Below, piece by piece: positions 16,643-24,514 of a stretch of 40,223 nucleotides of DNA. The position numbers were made by a program, and so were the translations under genes. The notes under the pieces are model-generated. The model was not told where the DNA came from and did no database searches. It saw only the letters and a program-made list of their open reading frames with translations. This stretch comes from Pseudonocardia lacus (GTDB lineage: Bacteria > Actinomycetota > Actinomycetes > Mycobacteriales > Pseudonocardiaceae), in NCBI RefSeq assembly GCF_018531445.1, contig NZ_JAHDTH010000049.1:1-40223 (forward strand), in the 5' to 3' direction. The first letter of the stretch is position 1. Every line of letters starts with the position of its first letter.

Positions 16643-16738
16643 TCAGCCCAGCACTCCGACCAGCCACATGGCCGTGACCAGGGCCATCCCGATCACCAGA
16701 GCGGTCTGGTCGCTCTCGCCGGGCCAGGCCGTCCTCAC
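16643..16738 (-). CDS. Candidate 31-residue membrane peptide coupled to the MBL gene
   Basis: The GTG at 16738 overlaps the stop of the upstream MBL hydrolase (GTGA), the same coupling seen between its neighbours. The peptide has a short polar start (VRTAWPGESDQ) followed by one hydrophobic segment (TALVIGMALVTAMWLVGVLG) long enough to cross the membrane, then TGA. It would be the third gene of the hydrolase/MBL operon. There is no known family I can name, and at this size chance cannot be excluded; the exact overlap and the single clean membrane segment are the arguments for it. Confidence 0.4.
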   Translation of the reverse strand: MRTAWPGESDQTALVIGMALVTAMWLVGVLG

Positions 16739-17520
16739 CCGCCGACAGCGACCCGGGTGCCGAGCGGGAGCCACCGGAAGCCACCGGCGATGTCCGCCGG
16801 TGCCCGGGCGAGGTCGCGCTCGATGGCGGCGCGGTTCTGCCGGAAGTGCTGCCATCCCTCGTAGTGGACGGGTACCGCGGTGCGGGGACGGAGCAGTCCG
16901 CAGAGTTCGACGGCGTCGGCGCCGGTCATCGTGTAGCGAAGCGGTCCGGTCAGCGGGAACCGCACCCCGCCCAGGTGCAGGATCGCGACGTCGACCTCCA
17001 CCAGGTCGGCGACCTTCCGCACCCCGTCGTACAGCACGGTGTCACCGGAGATCCACAGGGCACCGTGGCGCTGGCCGTCCCAGCGCAGCGCGAACCCGAC
17101 GACGTCGCCGACGACCGGGTGGCTCAGTGGTGGGCCGTGCCGGCAGGGGGTGGCCGTGACCTCGATCGTCGGACGGCCGGGCGCCTCCAGCGTGGTGGTG
17201 GCCCACGGGACCAGGCCGCGTGCGCCGCCGCCGAGCCTGCCGGCCCCGGATGCGGTGGTGATGACGACGGGGGCGGACGGGAGCAGGGCGCGCCCGGCCG
17301 TGTCGAGGTTGTCGCCGTGATGGTCGTGGGTGAGCAGCACCGCGTCGATCGGGGGGAGGTCGGCGACGGCGACGGCGGGGCCGGTGGTCTTGCGCGACGA
17401 GGTCCCCCAGCCGAAGTCGTAGCGCCGGCCGGGGGCGTCGAAGGTCGGGTCGGTGAGCAGCCGCCAGCCGTCGACCTCGATGAGCACGGTCGGCCCGCCG
17501 ACGTGCGTCAGGCTGATCAT
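16735..17520 (-). CDS. MBL-fold metallo-hydrolase (UlaG-like)
   Basis: A 261-residue metallo-beta-lactamase-fold enzyme. The metal motif is THDHHGDN (64-71), a variant of HxHxDH in which the last His is Asn, as in several actinobacterial UlaG-like proteins. Later ligands are probably ISGDTVLYDG (Asp) and VHYEGW (His). The substrate is unknown; lactone or phosphodiester hydrolysis is typical. The ATG overlaps the stop of the alpha/beta hydrolase (ATGA), and both lie divergent from an AraC regulator, so they probably act in one small pathway. Confidence 0.85.
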   Translation of the reverse strand: MISLTHVGGPTVLIEVDGWRLLTDPTFDAPGRRYDFGWGTSSRKTTGPAVAVADLPPIDAVLLTHDHHGDNLDTAGRALLPSAPVVITTASGAGRLGGGARGLVPWATTTLEAPGRPTIEVTATPCRHGPPLSHPVVGDVVGFALRWDGQRHGALWISGDTVLYDGVRKVADLVEVDVAILHLGGVRFPLTGPLRYTMTGADAVELCGLLRPRTAVPVHYEGWQHFRQNRAAIERDLARAPADIAGGFRWLPLGTRVAVGG

Positions 17521-18323
17521 CCTCTGGCGTTGCGCAGGGCCCAGGCGAGGACGTAGTCGGCGATGTCCTCCCAGCCGGGGGCGGCCGGCAGCAGGTGGGG
17601 CTTGCCGCTGAACTCGACGACCTCGGTGAGGGTCTTGTCGGACTTGTAGTGCTTCGCGTTGGACCACTGCACCTTCGGCGGCATGATGTTGTCCTCGGTG
17701 CCGGCGACGAACAGCAGCGGGGCGCGGCTGTCGTTGTGGTAGTCGACCCAGGTGCCCTGGTGTCCGGGGGTCAGGTTGGCCAGCGCGCTCTCGAAGAGGA
17801 TCATCCCCGAGACCGGGACGGCGTAGCGGTCGTAGAGGGCGTGGGCCTCGGCCTCGGGCAGGGTGTTGGTGAACGCGTAGTTCCACTGCTCGAACGAGTA
17901 GCCGACCGCCTTGTGCCGGTTCGCGGGGTTCTTCAGCACCGGGAAGGTCGACTTGATCTGGGTCAGCGGCACCACCGGGACGCCCTCGGTGGGCGCGGAG
18001 TTCAACGCGACCCCGGCGGCCCCGAAGCCGTGGTCGAGCAGGATCTGGGTGAACACCCCGCCCGCGGAGTGTCCGATCAGGATGGGTGGTGCGTCGAGGC
18101 CACCCACGACCGACTCGAGGTGCTCGACGATCGCCGGGACCGTCACCGCCTGGACCGGGGAGGGGTCGGCGTTGAGGGCCTCCACCTCCACCTCGAAGCC
18201 CGGGTAGGCGGGTGCGATGACCCGGAAGCCGCGCTGCTCGTAGTGCGCGATCCAGGTCTCCCAGCTGCGCGGGGTCACCCAGAACCCGTGGATGAGGACG
18301 ATCGTGTCGGGCGCGGTGCTCAT
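17517..18323 (-). CDS. Alpha/beta hydrolase
   Basis: A 268-residue soluble hydrolase with a complete catalytic triad: nucleophile S86 in IGHSAGG, D211 in AGTEDNIMPP and H243 in GKPHLL. The oxyanion motif LIHGFWVTPRSWETW is near the N-terminus. It belongs to the general esterase/lipase-like group; the substrate cannot be read from sequence. The ATG at 18323 has AGGAGA nine bases upstream; an earlier in-frame start at 18368 has none. It is the first gene of the hydrolase-MBL pair and is divergent from the AraC gene at 18506, its likely regulator. Confidence 0.87.
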   Translation of the reverse strand: MSTAPDTIVLIHGFWVTPRSWETWIAHYEQRGFRVIAPAYPGFEVEVEALNADPSPVQAVTVPAIVEHLESVVGGLDAPPILIGHSAGGVFTQILLDHGFGAAGVALNSAPTEGVPVVPLTQIKSTFPVLKNPANRHKAVGYSFEQWNYAFTNTLPEAEAHALYDRYAVPVSGMILFESALANLTPGHQGTWVDYHNDSRAPLLFVAGTEDNIMPPKVQWSNAKHYKSDKTLTEVVEFSGKPHLLPAAPGWEDIADYVLAWALRNARG

Positions 18324-18371
18324 GGCTGGTTCTCCTCGGCAGGTTCCCGGCGTTGCGATCGCAAGCAAACA

Positions 18372-18389
18372 TCCTCCGCACCCGGAGGA
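18372..18389. promoter_or_regulatory. Perfect 7-base inverted repeat in the hydrolase/AraC promoter region
   Basis: TCCTCCG, four bases, CGGAGGA: a perfect stem lying about 50 bases before the hydrolase start and 60 before the predicted araC -35. It could be an operator. It is too short and lacks the T run for a terminator, and it is not at a gene end. Confidence 0.3.
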
Positions 18390-18449
18390 ATGGGCTGCGC
18401 GCGCAGGATTCTGGGACGGCAGTGCAGAACCGTTGACCTTCTCGGCTGA

Positions 18450-18478
18450 TCGACCAGCCCACCGGACGCCGCTAGGCT
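18450..18478 (+). promoter_or_regulatory. Predicted promoter of the AraC regulator gene
   Basis: TCGACC at 18450-18455 and TAGGCT at 18473-18478 with 17 bases between. The TAGGCT box is a common actinobacterial -10. A start near 18485 would leave a 20-base leader containing GGAGGG before the GTG at 18506. Confidence 0.45.
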
Positions 18479-18505
18479 CGACAGCACTGGCATCGGAGGG
18501 TCAGC

Positions 18506-19468
18506 GTGGCGCTATTGCTCGACACGGACACGATACCCGCCGATCGCCGCGCCGATGCGCTGCGGGCCGCGATGACCTCGACGGTGGTTCCGTCGCAGGT
18601 CGACATCGAGGCCCAGGGCGAGGTCCGGGCCCGGATCCACGGCTGGCAGCTGGGTACGAGCGCCCGCCTCGCGCACGTCGCGTCCTCGGGGCACCGGGTG
18701 GTGCGCAGGCCGCGGCACCTGCGGGGTGGAGGCGAGGAGAAGGTCTCGCTGGCCATCCAGCTCACCGGGCGCGGCAGCCTGATCCACCGCGACCTGCCCC
18801 CGGCGCGCACGGGCGATCTGCAGCTGGTGGACCTGACCTCGCCGTTCGAGTTCACCGCATGGCCCGCCAGCGCCACGCAGGTCGTCTACATCGACGTCGC
18901 GCAGCTCGGGCTCCCCGTCGACGTCATCCGCACCGCGGCTCCCCGACTGCGCAACAGCCCGCTCCACGAGCTGACCCGCGCGCATCTCGGTCACCTGCGG
19001 CAGGTCGCTGACGCCGTCGAGACCGGCCCCAGCGCCGCCATGCTCGGCGTCGCGACCGTGGAGCTGGTCCGGGCCCTGATCGCGTCGGCCGCCGAGTCGC
19101 GGCACCAGCGCCAGACCGCGGCCGAGTCGTTGACGGCCCGGATCACCGCTTACATGCACCTCCACCTGGGCGAGGTCGACCTCGACCCGGCGCGCATCGC
19201 CGCGGAGCACAACATCTCCGTGCGCTATCTGCACCTGCTCTTCGCCGAGCGGAACCTCAGCGTCCGGCGATGGCTGATGCGGGAGCGGCTGGAGGGCGCG
19301 CGCCGCACCCTGACGACAGCGGTCGACCGGCGCACGTCGATCGCCGGCGTCGCGCGCCAGTGGGGCTTCGCCGATCCCGGCCACTTCGCGAAGCGCTTCC
19401 GCGCCGCCTACGGCATGAGCCCGCGGGAGTGGCAGCAGCTCGCCGCGGCGACGGACGGGCGTCGCTGA
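18506..19468 (+). CDS. AraC family transcriptional regulator
   Basis: A 320-residue regulator. Residues about 30-200 form an AraC-binding-like cupin domain (GHRVVRRPRHLRGG, SLAIQLTGRGSLIHRD and DLQLVDLTSPFEF). The C-terminal 95 residues hold the two helix-turn-helix units: RIAAEHNISVRYLHLLFAER, then IAGVARQWGFADPGHFAKRF followed by RAAYGMSPREW. The GTG start has GGAGGG seven bases upstream. It is divergent from the alpha/beta hydrolase/MBL pair and probably activates it in response to a small molecule. The effector is unknown. Confidence 0.92.
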   Translation: MALLLDTDTIPADRRADALRAAMTSTVVPSQVDIEAQGEVRARIHGWQLGTSARLAHVASSGHRVVRRPRHLRGGGEEKVSLAIQLTGRGSLIHRDLPPARTGDLQLVDLTSPFEFTAWPASATQVVYIDVAQLGLPVDVIRTAAPRLRNSPLHELTRAHLGHLRQVADAVETGPSAAMLGVATVELVRALIASAAESRHQRQTAAESLTARITAYMHLHLGEVDLDPARIAAEHNISVRYLHLLFAERNLSVRRWLMRERLEGARRTLTTAVDRRTSIAGVARQWGFADPGHFAKRFRAAYGMSPREWQQLAAATDGRR

Positions 19469-19709
19469 CGGGCGCTCCGCCGCGTGTCGTGGCGGGCGGG
19501 AAGATCGGTCAGCGTGGAGCCGGAGCGGGCGGGCACCTGCCCCTCAGGGGCGCAGCGCGCGCAGGGCGATGGGCCGAAGCCGTCGTCGTGGGGCGTCGGA
19601 CCGGCGCGGCTGTCCAGGCAGGGCGATCACCCCCGAGGGCGTGCACGGCCGCAGCCCGGGCCGCCCCAGTGCCAGCCCTCCGGCGCCGGCCTCGGTGAGT
19701 GATCCGCGA

Positions 19710-20180
19710 TCACGGCCGATGGCGGAAGCTGATGCGCATCAGCCGACTGTCGGCCCAGTCTTCGAGCCGAGTCGGCCGGATGGTGCCGGGGTCGTGGGGC
19801 TGATTGAGATCCGCGACGATCTCCGCCAGCACGGCCTGGCGTTCAGCTGGGTCGGTGACTGGTGTGGCCCGTGCAGGCAGATCCGCACGGATCCCGTTCT
19901 TGAGGTGGAAGGTGAAGTCGGGATCGGCGAGAAGGTTCGCATGCCAGTCGGTCGCGGCACCGCCGGCGCCGCTGCACAGGTAGGTGCTGCTCGCAGCTCG
20001 GTAGAAGAAGATCTCGATGCGGCGTGCTCGGCCGGTGCGGCGCCCCAGCGTCGTGATGTCGATGATCCGTTCTCTGGTGCCCGCGGCGGGGGTGATCTCG
20101 ATGGCTCGTCGGATGTGACCGGGCAGGTGGGACAAATCCCCTGCTGAGTCGTTCAACCCGGTCGTGTCTGCAGTGCTCAT
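19710..20180 (-). CDS. Deazaflavin (F420)-dependent nitroreductase family protein
   Basis: A 156-residue protein of the Ddn-like family, which uses reduced coenzyme F420 to reduce quinones, nitroaromatics and other acceptors. Visible blocks are LTTLGRRTGRARRIEIFFYR-like (TTLGRRTGRARRIEIFFY), YLCSGAGGAATDWHANLLAD and FTFHLKNG, the split-barrel core that binds the deazaflavin. The ATG overlaps the stop of the SDR gene (ATGA), so the two are co-translated. About 240 bases with no supported gene separate it from the AraC gene. Confidence 0.87.
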   Translation of the reverse strand: MSTADTTGLNDSAGDLSHLPGHIRRAIEITPAAGTRERIIDITTLGRRTGRARRIEIFFYRAASSTYLCSGAGGAATDWHANLLADPDFTFHLKNGIRADLPARATPVTDPAERQAVLAEIVADLNQPHDPGTIRPTRLEDWADSRLMRISFRHRP

Positions 20181-20956
20181 GCGGTCCCGACCTGGAGGGC
20201 GGGGCCGAGGAGGAGCCCACCGTCGATGACGTACTCCGACCCCGTGATGAACGACGCGTCCGATGACGTGAGGAACATGAGGAGACGGGTGACGTCGGTC
20301 GGCTCCCCGAGCCGGGGGATGGCGAACGGCTCGGGTGAGTAGAAGTCGGCGATCGCCGCGACGGCGCCGGCTGCTGGTTCGTGGATGAACGAGGTCGCGA
20401 TCACGCCGGGGTGGATGGTGTTCACCCGGATGTGGTCGCGGCCGAGCTCGAGTGCTGCCGTTCGGGTGAGGCCTCGCACGCCCCATTTGCTGGCGACGTA
20501 CGGCGCGTAGTGAGCCGTGCCGCCCAGGCCCATGGTCGAGGCGATGTTGACGATGGCTCCCCCTGCTGCGCGGCGCAGAGCCGGGGCTGCGACCTTGATG
20601 CCGAAGAAGGTCCCGGTGAGGTTGACGGCGAGGATGCGCGACCACGTGGCCTGCTCCGTCTTTTCGATCGTTGCAGGCGGGTTCTGCACGCCCGCGTTGT
20701 TGACGAGCACATTGAGGGCGCCGAAGGCGCTCTCGGCGGCCAGCACAGCAGCGGACCACGAGCTCTCGTCGGTGACGTCGAGGCGGGCGAAGCGAGCGCG
20801 GGTCCCGAGCTCGTCGGCGAGAGCGACGCCGCGTTCCGCGTCGGTGCCGCCGATCACCACGTTCGCTCCCTCGGCGTGGAAGGCGCGCACGTGGCTCGAG
20901 CCCTGGCCGCCGGTCCCACCGGTCACGAGCACGGTCTGGTTGTCGAAGCGGGGCAT
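20177..20956 (-). CDS. SDR family oxidoreductase
   Basis: A 259-residue classical short-chain dehydrogenase. Cofactor motif TGGTGGQG (12-19), VNNAGVQNPP, catalytic Ser in NIASTMG and YVASK with the active Tyr and Lys. The C-terminal SSDASFITGSEYVIDGG is typical. The cofactor site lacks a basic residue right after the second strand (IGGTDAE), which fits NAD(H). The ATG at 20956 follows AAGGA. With the F420-type reductase behind it, it may handle a ketone/alcohol substrate; the TetR gene at 21101 is divergent and shares the promoter region. Confidence 0.9.
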   Translation of the reverse strand: MPRFDNQTVLVTGGTGGQGSSHVRAFHAEGANVVIGGTDAERGVALADELGTRARFARLDVTDESSWSAAVLAAESAFGALNVLVNNAGVQNPPATIEKTEQATWSRILAVNLTGTFFGIKVAAPALRRAAGGAIVNIASTMGLGGTAHYAPYVASKWGVRGLTRTAALELGRDHIRVNTIHPGVIATSFIHEPAAGAVAAIADFYSPEPFAIPRLGEPTDVTRLLMFLTSSDASFITGSEYVIDGGLLLGPALQVGTA

Positions 20957-21016
20957 CAGTCGTTCCTTCGGTACGTGCGCGGATGACCGGGTCATCGGTG
21001 ATGAACGACGGCCGGT

Positions 21017-21036
21017 GGTGAGCCGGGCGACTCACC
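21017..21036. promoter_or_regulatory. Inverted repeat GGTGAG-N8-CTCACC, likely TetR operator 1
   Basis: A perfect 6-base inverted repeat spanning 20 bases between the SDR and TetR genes. It lies just downstream of the expected transcript start (about 21040, leftward) of the SDR operon promoter, where a bound repressor would block transcription. Confidence 0.45.
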
Positions 21037-21046
21037 ATCCCCTTCG

Positions 21047-21075
21047 ATGCTAGGTCGGCGGCAGTGGCGAGTCAA
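21047..21075 (-). promoter_or_regulatory. Predicted promoter of the SDR/deazaflavin reductase operon
   Basis: Read leftward, TTGACT (21075-21070) and TAGCAT (21052-21047) are separated by exactly 17 bases, a very good housekeeping-type promoter. The -35 lies inside the second inverted repeat and the start region meets the first, so repression by the divergent TetR protein is likely. Confidence 0.6.
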
Positions 21076-21081
21076 GCCACT
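21063..21081. promoter_or_regulatory. Inverted repeat AGTGGC-N7-GCCACT, likely TetR operator 2
   Basis: A perfect 6-base inverted repeat over 19 bases. It covers the -35 of the leftward SDR promoter. It also lies just upstream of a possible leaderless -10 (TATGCT, 21089-21094) seven bases before the tetR ATG, so one site could control both directions. Confidence 0.45.
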
Positions 21082-21100
21082 CACCTCGTATGCTCGGCCC

Positions 21101-21745
21101 ATGAGCAGGGTCGTGACGACGTACCACCAGCGCATCGCCCAGGAGAAGCGCGAACTGATCGTGACGGCCGCAACCGCACTGTTTCTCGAGTTGGGCTACG
21201 ACCGGACGTCGCTGGCGCGGATCGCGGAGTGCTCGGGCGTTTCGCGGGCCACCTTGTTCAAGCAGTTCCCGACCAAAGCTGCCCTGTTCGACGCCATCGT
21301 GACCAAGTCCTGGTCGACCGCTGACGAGGAGAATCCTCCGCCAGCAGGCAACGTCGTTGACGGGCTGACCACCATCGGTCGCCGTTACGCCGAACTGCTG
21401 GGCCGTGCCCAGATGACCGACCTGTTCAGGATCGTCATCGCCGAGCTGCCGCGGTTCCCCGAGCTGGCCCGTGCGCAGTTCTCGCACGGGAAGATGCCCT
21501 ACTTCGAGTCGGTACGCAGCTACCTTTCGGCTGAGCACGAGGCGGGAACGGTGCGGGTCGAGGACGTGGACCTCGCAGCCACCCAGTTCCTGGGCATGAT
21601 CTCGAACTACGTCTTCTGGCCGACACTTCTCGTGCCGGGCTGGGAGGTGAGTGCCGAACGCGTCGCTCAGGTGGTCGACGAGGCCGTCCGCACCATCGCC
21701 GCCCGGTACGCCACGACCGGACAAGGGGCGTCCACCAACGACTGA
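21101..21745 (+). CDS. TetR family transcriptional regulator
   Basis: A 214-residue TetR regulator. The helix-turn-helix is at about 14-60 (IVTAATALFLELGYDRTSLA then ECSGVSRATLFKQFPTK). The C-terminal ligand domain is about 75-205 and contains LLGRAQMTDLFRIVIAELPR. The ATG at 21101 has no Shine-Dalgarno and lies seven bases after TATGCT, so a leaderless transcript starting at the A of ATG is plausible. It is divergent from the SDR/deazaflavin reductase pair, its likely target and itself. The inducer is unknown. Confidence 0.92.
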   Translation: MSRVVTTYHQRIAQEKRELIVTAATALFLELGYDRTSLARIAECSGVSRATLFKQFPTKAALFDAIVTKSWSTADEENPPPAGNVVDGLTTIGRRYAELLGRAQMTDLFRIVIAELPRFPELARAQFSHGKMPYFESVRSYLSAEHEAGTVRVEDVDLAATQFLGMISNYVFWPTLLVPGWEVSAERVAQVVDEAVRTIAARYATTGQGASTND

Positions 21746-21812
21746 GTCCCACCGACCGCGACAGAGTCTGTCGAGAGTCCCGCGGTCGCTTCAGCCAACC
21801 ACCCCTCAAGGC

Positions 21813-22562
21813 ATGGAGCCTGAGGACAGCAGGACCGGTATCGACCCCACGGTGCCACATTCCGCCCGAATCTGGAACTACTGGCTCGGCGGCAATGACA
21901 ACTATCCGGTGGACCGCGAAGCCGGCGACGCCTGGCTCGCCGTTGAGCCGGAGATCGCGGCCATCGCCCGATCGGCCCGGGCGTTCCTCCAGCGTGGTGT
22001 GCGCTACCTCGCCGAGGTCGGAGTCCGGCAGTTCCTCGACATCGGCACGGGCCTGCCAACGGCGGACAACACCCACGAGGTCGCTCAACGGGTCGCGCCG
22101 GAATCTGCACACCGACATGCGCAACCCGGTGACGCTGCTCAAGCTCGCGAGCGAGCGCCTCGACTTCACCAAGCCCGTAGGCGTGATCTTCATGCAGGGT
22201 GCTCGGCCACCTGCCCACCGCTCAGGACGTCAGGAAACCGGTCAGCACCATCATGGACGCCCTGGCCCCCGGCAGCTGTCTGCTGATCGGTGACGGTATC
22301 GAGATCGAGGGCGACGACGCCGTCCGCAAGGCTTCCGAGGAGTACGCCGAGACCGGCGCCGTGCCGTACCACGTCCGGCCCCTCGCCGATCTGCGCAGCC
22401 TCTTCGACGGCCGGGGAGTTCGTCGAGCCCGGGCTGGTCTCGGTGACCCAGTGGCGCCCCGATCGGCCAGAAGGACTGCCCACCGTCGGCGCGGCCGTGC
22501 CGGAGCCGCTGGACAACGTCTTCGGCGGCCTCGCTCGCAAGCCGGTGCCCAGGTCGGCGTAG
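21813..22562 (+). pseudogene. SAM-dependent methyltransferase (PF04672/DUF574 type), frameshifted remnant
   Basis: The N-terminus is clear: PTVPHSARIWNYWLGGNDNY followed by PVDREAGD and FLDIGTGLPTADNTHEVAQ, the SAM-binding region of this actinobacterial family. After VAPES the frame breaks. The region that should hold the next acidic SAM-contact segment and some 40 residues is missing. Family sequence then resumes in other frames: NPVTLLKLASERLDFTKPVG, PVSTIMDALAPGSCLLIGDG (near 22235) and FVEPGLVSVTQWRPD (near 22420), ending in the frame closing at 22562. At least three frame changes and a deletion make a working enzyme unlikely. Confidence 0.8.
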
Positions 22563-22664
22563 CCCGCCGGTCCGCGGGCCGGGATCGCGGCGTCGCGGCC
22601 GGGCGCCCGCCCGAGTTCTCCTACGTCCACCCCGCTCCCGGCTCTCGGGCGCCGGCGCAACCCG

Positions 22665-23405
22665 TCAGCCGATGAAACTGCCGCCGTTGGCGTCCACGAC
22701 CGTCCCGGTGATGTAGCTGGCACCCGGCGAGGCCAGGAACACCGCGACCGCCGCGATCTCCTCCGCGCGCCCGAACCGCCTCAGCGGCACCGCGTCCGCC
22801 GTGTACCCGCGGCCCTGCAGCATGGGCGTGTCGATCGGACCGGGCGCGATCGCGTTGGCCAGGATGCCGTTCCCGGCCTCGGTCTTGGCCAGCCAGCGCA
22901 CGAACGCGTGCACTCCGCCCTTGCTCGCGCCGTAGTGCGGCCCGGACAACAGGCCACCGTTGCGCCCCGCGACCGAGCCCACGCACACGACGCGGCCGCC
23001 GCGTCGACGTAGGTGCGGCAGCGCCGCCTGGACGGTCCAGATGGTGCCCGCGAGGTTGACCCCGAGCACCGAATCGAGGTCCGCCTGCGTGAGCTCGTCG
23101 ATGGTCGTCACGGCGCCGTAGATCCCCGCGCACGTGACGAGCACGTCCAGCCCGCCGCCGCGTTCGCTGGCCGCGTCGATCGCTGCGCGGACCGCGTCGC
23201 GGTCCCGCACGTCCGCCTGCGCCCCGGCGGCGCTGTGCCCCGCGGCCTTGATGCTCCTGACGGTTTCCGCGGTGTCCTTGACGTCGAGCACGGTCACCGC
23301 ATGTCCAGCGTCGGCGAGACCGACGGCGATGGCGGCACCGATCCCCTGCGCGGCTCCGGTCACGACGGCGTGGGTCTGCTGGTCCTGCTCTCGCGGTCCT
23401 GTCAT
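22665..23405 (-). CDS. SDR family oxidoreductase
   Basis: A 246-residue short-chain dehydrogenase with cofactor motif TGAAQGIG (15-22), LDVKD after the second strand (favouring NAD), catalytic Ser in VGSVAGRNGG and YGASK. The usual NNAG is TCAG (VLVTCAGIYG), a tolerated change. The ending ASYITGTVVDANGGSFIG is standard. The ATG at 23405 has GGAG seven bases upstream. It lies 165 bases behind the XRE-type regulator on the same strand and may be read with it. The substrate is unknown. Confidence 0.88.
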   Translation of the reverse strand: MTGPREQDQQTHAVVTGAAQGIGAAIAVGLADAGHAVTVLDVKDTAETVRSIKAAGHSAAGAQADVRDRDAVRAAIDAASERGGGLDVLVTCAGIYGAVTTIDELTQADLDSVLGVNLAGTIWTVQAALPHLRRRGGRVVCVGSVAGRNGGLLSGPHYGASKGGVHAFVRWLAKTEAGNGILANAIAPGPIDTPMLQGRGYTADAVPLRRFGRAEEIAAVAVFLASPGASYITGTVVDANGGSFIG

Positions 23406-23569
23406 CACTGCTCCGAGTGGCTGCGTACCGAGTGGCGTCGCGTAGTGACTCGTCGGCGCGACGCGCCGGGTTAGCCACCCGGATCCCCGGAGCGGTCCTG
23501 GCCGCGCGGCCGACGCATCAGCGGCGACAACCACCCCCGACACCCTTCGGGCAGCCCACAACCTTGTGC

Positions 23570-24457
23570 TCAACTCGTGCCCGACTGGACGGCCTCGGTC
23601 GGGAGGCCGGCGGGCGAGGCCGCCCACGAGGCGAGCAGCGCGAGCGCGTCGGCGGTCGGTGTGCCGGCGGCCGCGGTGTAGACGTAGAGCTGCAGGCCCG
23701 GCGCGGAGGCGAGCTCCATCGACTCGGCGTCGAGGTCGAGTCGTCCGACGACGGGGTGACGCAGCCGCTTGCGTCCCCTCGGGTGGAACTTCACGTCCTG
23801 CGACGCCCAGCGGCGGCGGAACCGCTCCGAGCGGGTGGACAGCTCGCCGACCAGCTCGATGAGCGCCTTGTCGTGGGGGTTGCGGCCGGCCTCGAGGCGG
23901 AGCATGGCGGCGGCGTCGTCGGCGATCCGGTCGTAGTCGACGAAGAACTCCTCGGCCGCCGCCGGTTCCAGGTAGACGAACCGGGTGGTGTTGACCGGCC
24001 GTCGGGGGTCGGCGAGCACCGGGGAGTACAGCGCCCGGGCCAGGTGGTTCATCGCGACGACGTCGAGCCGGCCGTTGCCGACCCAGGCGGGTGCGCCGGT
24101 CATCGCGTCGAGCACCTGCTGGATCCCGGGGCGGACGGTGGCGGGGGCGGCGCGCCTGCCGCGTGTCCGGCTCTTGCGGGCCAGGGCGAACAGGTGGGCG
24201 CGCTCGGCCTCGTCGAGCCGCAGCGCGCCGGCGAGGGCCTCGAGGACGCCGTCCGAGGCGCCGGCTAGGCTACCGCGCTCCATGCGGACGTAGTAGTCCA
24301 CCGAGACGCCGGCGAGCATGGCGACCTCCTCGCGACGCAGGCCCGCCACCCGGCGGTTGCCGCCGTAGGCGTGCAGGCCCGCCTCCTCGGGGGTGAGCCG
24401 GGCCCGCCGCGTCCTCAGGAACTCCCGGATCTCGCCGCGGGGGTCGATGGCGCCCAT
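23570..24457 (-). CDS. XRE-type regulator with MmyB-like ligand domain
   Basis: A 295-residue regulator. The helix-turn-helix is at about 35-60 (LRREEVAMLAGVSVDYYVRM and the ERG that ends it), with the family's GNRRVAGLR just before. Residues about 100-280 form the MmyB-like (PF17765) domain, thought to bind a fatty acid or similar ligand: PAWVGNGRLDVVAMNHLARA and VNTTRFVYLEP. The ATG at 24457 is used; a GTG at 24478 is possible, and neither has a strong ribosome site. Such regulators usually sit beside the oxidoreductase they control, here the aldo/keto reductase 57 bases upstream or the SDR downstream. Confidence 0.87.
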   Translation of the reverse strand: MGAIDPRGEIREFLRTRRARLTPEEAGLHAYGGNRRVAGLRREEVAMLAGVSVDYYVRMERGSLAGASDGVLEALAGALRLDEAERAHLFALARKSRTRGRRAAPATVRPGIQQVLDAMTGAPAWVGNGRLDVVAMNHLARALYSPVLADPRRPVNTTRFVYLEPAAAEEFFVDYDRIADDAAAMLRLEAGRNPHDKALIELVGELSTRSERFRRRWASQDVKFHPRGRKRLRHPVVGRLDLDAESMELASAPGLQLYVYTAAAGTPTADALALLASWAASPAGLPTEAVQSGTS

Positions 24458-24514
24458 GGGTCCACGGTAGGTGCGCACCCGGACCCGGGGGAGGCACTGG
24501 CAGTACCGGTCACC

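Noticed and set aside
19469..19709. Gap between AraC and the deazaflavin reductase, considered for a small gene
   Set aside because: Two rightward frames cross it, but both are Arg/Gly/Ala-rich, lack ribosome sites and overlap real genes.
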